Shown: positions 21,001-32,949 of the stretch, piece after piece
Position numbering within the stretch: position 1 is the first letter of the stretch
Layout of the letters: each line of letters opens with the position of its first letter
NCBI RefSeq assembly: GCF_964340395.1
Contig: NC_135564.1
Coordinates: 14,704,012-14,749,011, forward strand
DNA length: 45,000 bases
From: Glandiceps talaboti
Lineage: Eukaryota; Hemichordata; Enteropneusta; Spengelidae
Direction: 5' to 3'
Position numbers and translations under genes: made by a program
Notes under the pieces: generated by a model
What the model was told of the DNA's origin: nothing
Database searches by the model: none
The model's input: only the letters and a program-made list of their open reading frames with translations

Positions 21001-22458
21001 CTGTAGTAGTATCTGAAACGGTTGTTGCTACTACAGTACTAGATTCTGTAGTGGTTGTCCCTGCTGTTGTAGTATCTTCTACCGTGGTAGTGTCTGCCAT
21101 TGTAGTAGCATGTGCAGTGGTTGTCTCAGCTACTGTAGTAGTGTCTGAAGAGGTTATCACTACTACAGTAGTAGATTCTGCAGAGGTCGTTCCTGCTGTT
21201 GTAGTAGCTTCTACCGTGGTAGTCTCTGCCACTGTAGTAGCATGTGAAGTGGTTGTCTCTGCTGCTGTAGTAGTGTCTGAAGATGTTGTCATTACTACAG
21301 TAGTAACTTCTGCAGTGGTCGCCCCTGCTGTTGTGGTAGCTTCTGCCGTGGTAGTCTCTGCGACTGTAGTAGCATGTACAGTGGTTGTCTCTGCTACTGT
21401 AGCAGTGTTTGTAGAGGTTATCGGTACTACAGTAGTAGATTCTGCAGTGGTCATCCCTGCTGTTGTAGTAGCTTCATACGTGGTAGTGTCTGCCATTGTA
21501 GTAGCATGTGTACTGGTTGTCTCTGCTACTGTAGTAGTGTCTGAAGAGGTTGTCACGGCCACAGTAGAAGATTCTGGAGTGGTCGTTCCTGCTGTTGTAG
21601 TAGCTTCTGCCGTGGTAGTCTCTGCTACTGTAGTAACATGTTCAGTGGTTGGCTCTGCTACTGTAGTAGTTTCTAAAGAGGTTGTCACTGCTACTGTAGT
21701 AACATGTTCAGTGGTTGGCTCTGCTACTGTAGTAGTTTCTAAAGAGGTTGTCACTGCTATAGTAGTTGATTCTGTAGTGGTCATCCCTGCTGTTGTAGTA
21801 GCTTCATACGTGGTAGTGTCTGCCATTGTAGTAGCATGTGCACTGGTTGTCTCTGCTACTGTAGTAGGATGTGCAGTGGTTGTCTCTGCTACTGTAGTAG
21901 TGTCTGAAGAGGTTGTCACGGCCACAGTAGAAAATTCTGGAGTGGTCGTTCCTGCTGTTGTAGTAGCTTCTGCCGTGGTAGTCTCTGCCACTGTAGTAGC
22001 ATGTGCCGTGGTAGTCTCTGCCACTGTAGTAGGATGTGCAGTGGTTGTCTCTGCTAGTGAAGTAGCGTCTGAAGAGATTGTCACTGCTAGAGTAGCATCT
22101 GTAGTAATCGACTCTGCTGTTGTAGTAGCTTCTGCCGTGGTAGTCTCTACCAATGTAGTAGCATGTGCAGTGGTTGTCTCTGCAACTGTAGTAGTGTCTG
22201 AAGAGGTTGTCACTGCTACAGTACTAGCTTCTGTAGTGGTTGTCCCTGATATTGTTGTATCTTCTGCCGTGGTAGTCTCTGCCATTGTAGTAGCATGTGC
22301 AGTGGTTGTCTCTGCAACTGTAGTAGCGTCTGAAAAAGTTGTCGCTGCTAAAGTAGTAGCTTCTGTAGTAGTTGTCTCTGACCCTGTTACTGTTTGTGCT
22401 GTTGTCCCTTGAGCTGCTTGTGTTGTTGCACCTTGTGGTTCTGTTGTCGTTCCTTCAG
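12004..22458 (-). CDS. Mucin-like gene exon 3: 10.5-kb Thr-rich mega-exon
   Basis: One uninterrupted exon of 10,455 bp (3,485 codons, phase 1 to phase 1) encodes residues about 42-3527. It opens after TATTTCAG with a non-repetitive start (A-E-G-T-T-T-E-P-Q-G) and closes at GTACAG|GTAAGC. Almost all of it is an 11-residue unit in four flavours: TTVAETTTAHA, TTVAETTTAEA, TTTAGMTTAES, TTVAVTTSSDT. Thr is about 45% of the consensus, with regular Ala, Val, Glu/Asp and few Pro. Cys is absent and Asn almost absent, so the stretch should be a rigid, acidic, O-glycosylated rod with little N-glycosylation. The frame is intact, with no stop in 3,485 codons, so selection is keeping it open. It is probably length-polymorphic. 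Confidence 0.95.
12040..22400 (-). repeat. 132-bp higher-order coding repeat made of four 33-bp units
   Basis: The DNA period is 132 bp (counted directly near 16640-16900) and equals four 33-bp units. About 79 blocks, or some 315 units, fill the exon. Blocks around 15200-15710 are nearly identical over whole 132-bp periods, while blocks towards both ends are more diverged. Some places carry extra or missing 33/66-bp units, for example 16920-17170 and 21626-21757. All changes keep multiples of 33 bp and so keep the frame. Confidence 0.93.
21626..21757 (-). repeat. Exact 66-bp tandem duplication inside the mucin exon
   Basis: Positions 21626-21691 and 21692-21757 read as the same 66 bases, encoding a repeated 22-residue pair of 11-mers with the variants SLET and EPTTEHV. 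It is a recent two-unit duplication that breaks the four-unit order. Confidence 0.85.
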
Positions 22459-23317
22459 CTGAAATATTCATTAAAGTAAAATAGTGAGAATTTACATCTA
22501 TTTCCGTGTAACTTTCCTTGCCAAACTATACTTGGTGACAGTGGTTTTAAATAACACTGCCCGCGATTGTGTAGTTTGCACAAAAGTCTACATTAAACCT
22601 TATTAAACTCTCACTGATGTAAATGTGACCAACAAGTGCCTTATCTTTTGATTGAAGTAATCTCTCTTTTTAAAAACTCAACCTACCTGTATTACCCACG
22701 TTTGTAAAGTCATGTTATTGGAAACAAACACTTTTTTATATAGATTTTGCCTACTTACATTGCAAAAGTCACAAACATGTTTAATTGTTTCTCCTTGGCT
22801 GCAGGAGGAGAACACATGTGAACTGAAAAGCATATTCGTACCTGATATCTTGCTGAAGCATACTTTAGATAAATGTGTTGCTATGCTTTCCAAAATAGAT
22901 TTCACCAAAAGTAAATGTTTTGATCCTGATGTGAATTAGTAGCAGCTACAAAATACATATTTCATTTTTTGGTATTGCAAAAGGTGATTGTTTCCATGAC
23001 TTTTGGTTAATAAAATAATAATATTACTGTACTAATAATTGAATGACGTTAAATACAGTAAATTTGCCAGGAAAAAAAATTGAAGATGCCATATTAGCAT
23101 TTGTATACCTTTTTGTGTCATTAACAATTGTGTATTGTTCATAACTCTGTGGTATATAGAGGGGAGATAGCAAAGATTATTTCGTGTTTGGTGAAAATCC
23201 TGGCACAATGTAAATATTCCTTTCAAATTAACGTTAAAAAAATACTGAAATGATAAAAAAAAATTTGAGTAACAAATGACATACAACCATTAGCGTGAAA
23301 ACACTTAAACGAGTTAC
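22459..23317 (-). other. Intron between exons 2 and 3
   Basis: 859 bp, AT-rich. Short open frames occur on both strands near 22680-22940 but none shows a domain or the Thr-rich composition. Nothing supported. Confidence 0.7.
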
Positions 23318-23362
23318 CTGGCGATGCAGTAGACGCTGATGTTTGTGTTGTCGTAGCTCCTA
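23318..23362 (-). CDS. Mucin-like gene exon 2: short Thr-rich exon
   Basis: This 45-bp exon (15 codons, phase 1 to phase 1) encodes V-G-A-T-T-T-Q-T-S-A-S-T-A-S-P, the same Thr/Ala/Ser composition as the mega-exon. The acceptor is CACCACAG|TAG, a tandem NAG pair, so an alternative acceptor 3 bp downstream could drop one residue. The donor is CCAG|GTAACT. It bridges the signal peptide and the mucin domain. Its small size makes it less certain than the larger exons. Confidence 0.65.
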
Positions 23363-26221
23363 CTGTGGTGTCAGCATTTGCAACAAAAAATACAAGAACA
23401 TAATAAATTGATTATATCAGGTGTATGAGGTGGCTTTAGTAGAGAGTACTAGTTTATTTTAACTATACATAACGTGCTACAGGATTGGGATGTTAATATG
23501 TTCTGTCGCAGACGTCGTTGTCTAGTTTGTTATTTCATATTTATGCAAATGTTGATTGCGTTATAAAGGGCAACTTTAAAATCAAGGAATGGTCCAAATG
23601 AAATTCATACTATTTATTCCATTGTATTAAGTGTGTAGTTTCATGCCCAAGTAATCAAAAAGATGTTTCAAACTTCTAAATATATGGTGACGTGAGCTGA
23701 AGAATATTGTACATGAGGGAGAGTGGTCTCTTTTACTCATATTGTTGCCAATTGTCTCTCTTAACGAGATTAATATGGGTAATAGCATCACACCGCTTCT
23801 CCTCTAGGTATGCATAGGCAACAAATTAGCAATTAGCAGCCATTGATACTCCATTCAGGAAAAATTTCCTTGAATGTAAATATTCGCGATGCTTTAAATT
23901 TTTAGTTCATATTAGTCATAAATCGAAGGAGATCTGCTAGTACTATATATCGATTACTCGTAAAGTTATCTTCACCGCAGGATTATCTAAATGGTGATTT
24001 CGGGAGATAACTTTCTACGCTTCGAACTCTATATTTGTGGGCATATTAATGTTAATTAGAAATAAGAATCCCACCCCCTTGCCCATCAGGTGTTTGTTTT
24101 TTAAACTTGATTTGACCGTTTAAACTTTACAGTAGACCAACGAATTCAAACCTGGTACTTCATTTGATTTCGACCAATGATGATTGTAGAATCAATGCCA
24201 AAACAGAACTTGCAGACGTGGGTATTGTATAGTCAGTAGTCACATGCTGTAACTATTGCCAAAAGCAATGATCTGGAACTATTTCATATCATCGGCCCGG
24301 ACTCAGAGGGCGCTGTACACATCGATAGGTGTCACCATTCAAACCACAGAAACCAAATGCGGAACTTCCGTTTACTTGCACGTAAATATGTTACTAATAA
24401 CGGCATAAACATCACATTGATAAACGCTTTACATCGGCTGCCACAACCATGACTGCAGATGTCACGTGGCTAAATTGTGTGGAGAGTAGTATTTAGAGGA
24501 TATTTAGATCTGAAGAGGTAGGCGAAAGTTCAATCCACTTTGCTAAATCGACTCGCTTACATTGGGTAACATTAAAGCTGTACTAACTGCAACCGGAACA
24601 TGTTTTGAAAACGTTTTTGTCTGGTACAGTAACTTATATATTACTCGTAATATCGTACACAGGCAATATTATTGCATCATCTGTTTGCAAGCGTATTTTT
24701 TGTAGCTATGTAAACATACGATAAATAAAATAAAACTAATTTTTTGGTCCAAACCCAAAATTCAAAACTAACGGCAATCACAATTTCAACTTGTTTTTAT
24801 ACGGATTAAGGATAACGTCGACCACTGATCAATATATACAATTTCCCAACTATTGGTATTTTTTAGCAATTTTCAGTTAATATATTGTGGCTGTCTCACA
24901 CAATGTAAATACACCAAACAGCTGTCACACGTTCCCAATAAACAAAAGAGTTATTGAATTTGCACCAAGAGGGCGCTGTTATTGTCAAGTGTTCAAACAT
25001 TCCACGATACATGACTAAACCTAAAACAGTCGACAAGTTGTATGTTTTATAAATGTAGTTTTACGTACCTACACGCTTTTGTAGTTTTCATAATGATGAT
25101 AAAAAAAGAATCACCCTGCGTTCATTTGTTTGGCACAACCAATTAAAGCCTGACATTTTCTAGGGGGGTAATTAGTTTTATTGATAAGTATAGATTATGA
25201 AACTCGGCTACGATTTTCTCAATGATGATCCTCAATGACTCTGCCCCCAGCATTCTCCAAAACAGTACTGAAAAGTTTCAGGTGTTGTCATACGCCCTCT
25301 CTCGATCAAAATCACCGCCTATAGTTCCAAGCTACGTCCTGTTTTTTTTGTCTTTTGAAACCAAACCAAGCACAATATCTTTCCCAGTCAAAACAAGTTG
25401 ACATCTTCATGCGACCGATGTAAAAATAACTATAATATGCTGATATTACGGATTCGTCATTCCCCATGCACAATATCATTGAAAACTAGATTGGTTTTGG
25501 TGAATAAGACCATAAAATTGCGAAAACCAGACGTTCTCACAGGACAATTGAACGTCGATTCACACTTGGCTCGACTCCAACAGTAGTACACTGAAGAGTA
25601 AGTTGTATTCGACGTCAATATACAATCCCCTCGTTTCATAAATGTCAGATCTTAAAGGGCTGATCCTCAAAACCTAATTAATACTGTTCTTAGCATAAAA
25701 CTGAACACTACCTAATATATATACATACACTTATATTTGTAATCTACAAGAAATCACCCCCCCCAAAAAAAAAAAAAAATAAAATAAAATAAAATAAAAT
25801 AAAATAAAATAAAATAAAATAAAATGAAAAAAATGTAAAAAAAAAAAATTACGCATAATTTGGGAACACATTTACAGGTTACAAATAATTACACATGTGA
25901 ATACAAATTTGCATAAACAAATTCGTCAAATGTTAATTCAAAGTTGCCTAGTTTCAACAGGTAGCTATAACGCGTGAAGCGTTTGTTACAATAACTACTC
26001 TCCAGAGATTGTCTTATTATTTACCCGCTCTTAAAACGTTGAAAACTCTCTCACTGCATTCACTGTATGGTCCATATAGTATTTCACCTTTCGTACTTTC
26101 GTCTGTTTGAATCAATGCTTCGAGACAATGGTCCCACCAAACGCATCAATAAACTTTGTCACTCGTGAACATTCGCGTTGTTAGCCAGTGTCTACATAGT
26201 TTCTATCAGGATGTAGCAATT
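23363..26221 (-). other. First intron of the mucin-like gene, 3' part
   Basis: Part of the 6,964-bp first intron. Contents: unique-looking AT-rich DNA, two short GAGGGCGCTGT motifs (about 24306 and 24968), and a poly(C)-poly(A)-(AAAAT)n run at about 25757-25825. No exon recognised. Confidence 0.6.
25764..25825. repeat. Poly(A) and (AAAAT)n microsatellite
   Basis: A run of A residues followed by about ten AAAAT units, preceded by a C run. It could mark a retroposed 3' end, but I see no flanking duplication. Confidence 0.85.
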
Positions 26222-26820
<599 letters not shown>

Positions 26821-27756
26821 GCATGTGCAAAATGGTGCATTTTACTATCACTGAGACACCATTACATTTATACAGTAAGTCGGTCGGTCGACATATTTCG
26901 GTTACGTCCTTACTTCGTGTAGGTCAGTGATCTCCTCAAATGGTCACAAGAGCCCGTGAGACAAAAAAAAACCATACCAAGTGATTTGACATTGTATTAC
27001 ATTTTCACCTGGCACGTTGTGCACAGTGAGGATAGTGTGACTTGAGTCTGAATAAATGTTAACGACAGAGAACATAGTACAACGGTTGCTAAGAGTGTTT
27101 TGTGTGAAAGTATGGTGAACAAACATAGATCCAGCGTAGAGTCTACAGAACAAGTCAACACGTCCTTTGAAGTGGAAAATGTCGATAAATTAAATCAGAA
27201 GTCTTTTTGAGATTTTGTTGTGAACGAACAACTAAAAGTGACGAATGCCTAGTCACATTGCGAATGTATGTATCTGCATCTCATGACGGCCATTGAATTG
27301 CAATGCATTTATTTTTATTTTTATTAGTGGTAAATTCGCTCAAATTTTACAGGTGAAGTTGGCAAGGAACAACATTATATGACTGATCAATTAATTCTAA
27401 TTAATATCCGGTCTGTCAGTCTGATACAAAAAACACCCGCATATATCACGTTGAGTTCTTCATTTAGGATGACAAGCTCGAATAGTTCTAAATCTGGAAA
27501 TTTTCGCTAAAATGATTTATTTTCGCTTGTATGGCTCGAAATCAAAAACGCAAAAATAAGTATTGACTAAAATGGTCCTATATACAGTGCACCAGGATTA
27601 ATAATTTGTTAAAATTAGTCTCTGAGAAATGGTTGTAAAATCACAACAACCAAAAATTAGTGGCGAAAATGGCTAAGTTTTTGCCTCGCCAGAAATTTGA
27701 TATGTTTAATTAGCTAATCTTGACACACATGAATAAATAGATAAGTTATACAATAT
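26821..27756 (-). other. First intron, middle part
   Basis: About 940 bp with no recognised exon or ordered repeat. Confidence 0.6.
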
Positions 27757-28215
27757 TGTGTATGTTTTATGATTTATTATTTTTATATGTTTTATAATTT
27801 ATAATATTTTGTATATTTCTATAATTTATGATATTTTGTATATTTTAAAATCTATATTTTGTATGTTTTATAATTTATAATATTTTGTATGTTTTATAAT
27901 TTAAAATATTTTGTATGTTTTATAATTTAAAATATTGTGTATGTTTTTTAAATTAAAATATTCTGTATGTTTTATCATTTATAATATTTTGTATGTTTTA
28001 TAATTTATAATATTTTGTATATTTTATCATTTATAATATTTTGTATGTTTTATAATTTATAATATTTTGTATATTTTATAATTTATAATATTTTGTATAT
28101 TTCTATAACTTATAATATTTTGTATATTTTAAAATCTATATTTTATATGTTTTATAATTTAAAATATTTTGTATGTTTTATAATTTGGAATATTTCGTAT
28201 GTTTTATTATTTGTT
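27757..28215. repeat. AT-rich minisatellite of ~23-28 bp units
   Basis: More than fifteen copies of a unit close to TTTTATAATTTATAATATTTTG followed by TAT(G/A), with point changes. It lies in the first intron of the mucin-like gene. Confidence 0.9.
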
Positions 28216-30326
28216 TTATTTTGAAATTTCTGGCAATAGATTAAAAGACAGCTGTGCATGCTAACACCAAGAAATAACAGTATGTATATAATATTTCCTT
28301 TTATATCATTGTCTCAGTTAAAACCCCTATTGTTGTCGCTTTATCCCTAAGCTTTAGAACATATGTATCGGACCGATTCAGATATTTGGCAGCGCTATAG
28401 AAAATGTTTTCCTGAACCGAGAAATTATCCCGTGTAGTCGTCCGCACGACTCCACTGATAAGATAACACCAATTCTGACAGAATCCCTGACAATTAATTA
28501 AACATGATTTGCCTTAACTTAATCGCAAGTATTTTTTTAGTATATTAGACAACCAAAAAAGACTTGTTTCTGGTCAGCGCGCGCATCACTTTAATACCCT
28601 CGCGTCCGTCTTTTTTTCCGTGTTTTTCAAGCCCATGCAGTCTGCAGATCCAGTTCAGTGAAGACAACTGCAGAGCCAATCAAGAACAAGAAAATAACAA
28701 TGCCGGCCCCACATGCACAATAAAATTTTTAAAAAAAAATAACTGTCATAAACAGTAGATTTAGTGACAGGTTTGTTGAGAATCTAAAAAATAAATTCTT
28801 TTTTGAGATATTTAGGACTAAGATATGATTCAATTTGTTTGTCGACGATTTTAATGAAGCTATATACTTCATAATTGAAAACGATGTGATATCCCAAATA
28901 TCACATCATATCCAAACCGAGGCTAAATCACTACACTGTACATGTGTAGTTGAATAATACAGACACTCTCTGCAAGATACGAGGTAATTTAAGTCCATTC
29001 AAAATGTAATTTGCATGTCAATACGAAGACAATGTTTAACCGCGCCACGATCAATATCCAATAAAAATGTTTGATGTAGAAACTGGTACATTTCCCTTTA
29101 TTCTGCCATCTTGAATTGTTTGCACGTTCACATGGACTTTTACAACGAATATCACTCGTAATGTACAGTCGGTGTTTTGAAAAGCCATAGTACTGGGTGA
29201 TAATAATTCAAATTATTTAGGTAATTAGTAAATAGGTTAATTAGCAGTATAGAAAAATAATTTTGATCAATTTACGAGTAGAGTTTGAGAGTTGCTTTAT
29301 TTTTAACGGTGTGTAGTGTAGAAGTACAACTTACATCAATCTTACTCTGCACTGGTTTTTGTCAATGACCTAGGCAACAGCTTAATGCCTGAGTGAAACA
29401 TCATACCACTTCGCGAATAGATTGATTTGATGTGTAACAAGACCCCACTACTCAAGTTCGCTAAACAACATTGTCAGGTTACAGGTAGACGCGCAGTGAA
29501 TTGAAACCGCCCCTTGCTTTCATGTTCAAAAAGGGAAATATTGCTCGTGCTTTAACTTCAAATTCATCAAAATTGATGGATTTATTTCATAACGAGGGAC
29601 ATACGAATCGCATAATGCTTTATTTTGTCGAGAGAAATCAGTACTTCGATGATCGTTGACAGACACGTCGAAGGCTACTTCAGTAAGTCCATGACTTTCG
29701 ACCTGCCATTGGTCTACTTTGAGAAATCTGTTCGGATTCCTTTTTTTCACCTAAAACCCATTACTCGCCAACATATTTTCAAAAAATTCGGATTCCGGAA
29801 ACTAACTTGTGAGTCAATCGAACTCTCACTACAGATATTAAAATACTATGTGCTATAAACTCGTTGTGTTGAAAGAGGTTTGTTGAAAATGCGTAGATAT
29901 TCAGTTTATCGGCTTAATGTAATGTATTTTTGTGCAAATACTAGGATTATTTGATCAATAAATAACACTTTCGTTTAGGTTTACGTCGAAGAACTGACGG
30001 TTGCCTACAGTAATGGCGTCCCTGTGTTACTAGACAAATTGCACATAGCTACCGGATACACGCAAAGTGAAAGAGATGTGAAAGCCGTACGTATCATGTG
30101 CAGGTGCAAATAGTTATGAGTTCACAGCGAATACTCTATGAATTTTGTAATGAATGCTTTCGCTGGATTTTTCCATAGCTACCATCAACACTAAAATGAA
30201 ATTCAGATTTTAGATGTTTTTTCACACCTAGTGTTTCTATATTGGAAAAGACTTCTGTTACCGCCTACACAGACGTTATCATTTCTTTGCATAATTAACG
30301 TGACGTAAAAAGGTAACGAGTCATAC
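28216..30326 (-). other. First intron, 5' part
   Basis: About 2.1 kb. Open frames of 64-77 codons at 28564-28758 and 29526-29858 show no recognised domain. Nothing supported. Confidence 0.55.
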
Positions 30327-30405
30327 CTGTCATAAAGGCAGCTGCGGCAAGTACACACAGCAGACATATTAGATGAAAATCCGTTCCAGGACGACTTGAC
30401 ATCAT
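30327..30405 (-). CDS. Mucin-like gene exon 1: signal peptide
   Basis: This 79-bp exon codes for 26 residues plus one base (phase 1). It starts with two adjacent Met codons, then a short polar stretch with one Arg, then a hydrophobic core (HLICLLCVLAAAAFM), which is a typical secretory signal peptide. It ends at ACAG|GTATGA, a good donor. The phase matches exon 2, about 7 kb downstream. The first ATG was chosen because it is the most upstream in this short frame; the second would remove one residue. Linking this exon to the mucin rests on phase, strand and the need for a signal peptide, so it is strong but unproven. An upstream untranslated exon is possible. Confidence 0.75.
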
Positions 30406-31152
30406 GATTTTGAGGCTTCAAACCTTAGAGTTTATGAACATTGCATCCGTTTACAACGCCAAGTGTCTTTGACGCACTTCAGGTGAGCGATTTCACCTTT
30501 AAAATGTGGACCACACCCAATACTTTGGATAAATAGACGGTTGTAAGATGGGTTCCGGGTCATTGCGACAGTGTCACGTTTGGCGAATGATTGATTGTGT
30601 TGAAACTTTCTACGAAGTACGTACCATGTGATACACTGACTCGAATACCGAACTCTTTGTTCGATAAGTACGTAGTATACGCAACTGTTCGGTGAACATG
30701 AAAGGGATACTTCGTGTGTCCAATAATGTCATTATCAATGCCCCTGTCGGGTATGTTGTCATAGTTCCTAGTTCACATTGGTCTATGTAGACAATCAAAG
30801 TACGTCATGTGACCCCGACCTCATAGTCATAATCTGCAGGTCACTAAAAAAAACAATTCCATTCCATGTACATGTAGAGCTTCTACAATTTTCCCTCCAT
30901 TTTTTTGTCGTTGGTCTTCACAAAAACTGATAAATATTTAAAAGGCAAACTCATGACTTAATATTATTTTTTATTGTTACAACTTACAGTAGCTATTGCT
31001 TGGTTATCATGGGAGGGGTTTGTCTTGCAGATCAATAAAAAGACAAATGGCATAGACACACACAAAGAGATCAATACAAACTGAGAACGAAACCACAATA
31101 GGCTAACAGATACATCAGAAGTTTAGTCCCCTGATGGCTGACGCCGGGCACG
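30406..31152. other. Upstream region of the mucin-like gene
   Basis: About 750 bp directly upstream of the signal-peptide exon, expected to contain the promoter. Only the weak TATA-like motif was noted. Confidence 0.4.
30529..30535 (-). promoter_or_regulatory. Possible TATA-like box of the mucin-like gene
   Basis: On the minus strand this reads TATTTAT, about 124 bp upstream of the signal-peptide ATG. Transcription would start near 30500 and give a 5' UTR of roughly 95 bases. Such a motif is common by chance in AT-rich DNA, so this is weak. Confidence 0.2.
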
Positions 31153-31518
31153 AAGTCTTACTGCACCGCCCGGTGGTGACAGTCCCAGACGAAGCGGGTA
31201 CGCATGCTAATTAACGTGAGAGCTTACACGGAAAAGGGGGTGTTTTTCGTCGGCCATCTAGGTCCGTGTAATCGTAAAAAAGAGGGTACTTCAGATCACC
31301 CTAACTTTAGGGCAAACAGTGTAAGTGCAGTGTATGGATTAGGTGTCCTTGAAGGTAAAATCTCCCGGATTTCGGAAATAAGGGGGTGTTTTTGCATTGA
31401 ATTTCTCCCAGATTCACTAAAAAAGGGGTGTTTTTCATTGAAATATTCTGAAATTCCGCTAACAAGCATGGGTACCCACCCATCCAGTGACTGCCACCGC
31501 CGGGCTGCACCGAGACTT
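31153..31518. mobile_element. Inverted-repeat element with ~60-bp ends
   Basis: The left end (AAGTCTTACTGCACCGCCCGG, then GGTGACAGTC and GGGTACGCATGCTAATTA) is repeated inverted at the right end. On the minus strand that end reads AAGTCTCGGTGCAGCCCGG, GGTGGCAGTC, GGGTACCCATGCTTGTTA. The 366-bp element also carries three direct copies of GGGGTGTTTTT at about 31238, 31384 and 31427. It is GC-richer than its surroundings. The 113-codon open frame inside it is not thought to be a gene. Confidence 0.65.
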
Positions 31519-32441
31519 TCTGTTTACGGGTCTTTAGGTATTTGAGTGCGACCAGATGGATACTTTAAAATATGCGTGTATTACAAGGGTGGTTTGTGTC
31601 AGCAGCTATTCAAGTGTCTTACACAATATATTGCTGGATCGGTCGGTGAAGTCAGTTTTGCCAACTCACCTGCCAATACGTGTAATGTAATAAATGGTTG
31701 TGCGTAATCGGTCGTCCGAGCAAAATGAAGTGGCGAAGTCCTCAAAACTGATATCTCTAAATTCAATTTATTGTACAAGGCAAGCTTTCGACATTGCCAA
31801 CCTTCTACTTGACAACATGTACATGTCGACTCGACAAAAAATGTAGACAAGATGTCAGAAATTTGGGTGCCAACAATTGGTTATATACCTCTCTAACTTA
31901 GGCGACGTTTCAAGGTTAAAGTGAGACTGCGTCCAACGTGTACTGATTCGGTGTGCATATGTCACAATTGCAATTGTTCAGATTATAAACAACGAAAGAA
32001 GTCGCACAAATTTTCCAAAAAAAATATATTCAAGATACAGTTTCAGGCTGTACTTATTTCCTCTTGCTCTACATAACATGAACAGAAATGGCGTAATGTC
32101 AATAATGTGAAGTGCAGTACTTGGAAATTTAGAATGGAATTCAACAAAAAGAACTGGTGAATCGGGTTAACAACAATGCATGCGCAAACACACATCGTTA
32201 ACTTTAACGATGTTTGAAATGTCACTTCCCTTCTCACTACCTACTTGCCAGCCTATCTGTCCGTATAGTATGGCTGTATGGCTGTCTGTCTGTCTGTCGG
32301 TTTTTATTTATATTCTTCTTTTCTGTTTTGTATTTTTTGACTGAATATCATCATGTGTTTCCTTCCCTGTATATCTACGGTTCTGTCGATATCTGTCGAT
32401 CAATATCTCAATGCTCTCCTCCTGATAATCCGGCTAGTTAA
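31519..32441. other. Intergenic stretch
   Basis: About 920 bp with short unrecognised open frames only. Nothing supported. Confidence 0.55.
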
Positions 32442-32482
32442 CGACCCATACTTACATGACCTTACATAGTTAACATTCTAGT
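32442..32482 (+). repeat. 41-bp fragment of the dispersed repeat
   Basis: The segment CCCATACTTACATGACCTTA followed by CATAGTTAACATTCTA recurs at 32733-32773 inside copy B. It suggests a nested or partially duplicated insertion. Confidence 0.65.
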
Positions 32483-32520
32483 TCATATACTTTAAACGCC
32501 CTTGTGGCTCAAAAAACAAC

Positions 32521-32949
<429 letters not shown>

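Noticed and set aside
12042-22412. Very long plus-strand open frames (up to 1,617 codons, Val/Ala-rich)
   Set aside because: They lie exactly opposite the Thr-rich exon and share its 33/132-bp period. The openness follows from the repeat. The minus frame is longer, splices in phase to known domains and has mucin composition.
24300-24980. GAGGGCGCTGT motifs resembling CTCF sites
   Set aside because: They lack one base of the CTCF core, and similar GGGCGC boxes occur inside repeats in this window.
28564-28758. Plus-strand frame with several Cys that looks a little like an EGF domain
   Set aside because: Cys spacing and the Gly positions do not fit an EGF domain, there is no matching splice phase, and it is on the strand opposite the EGF gene.
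31204-31545. 113-codon plus-strand frame
   Set aside because: Lies inside the inverted-repeat element at 31153-31518 and contains its repeat boxes. No domain seen.
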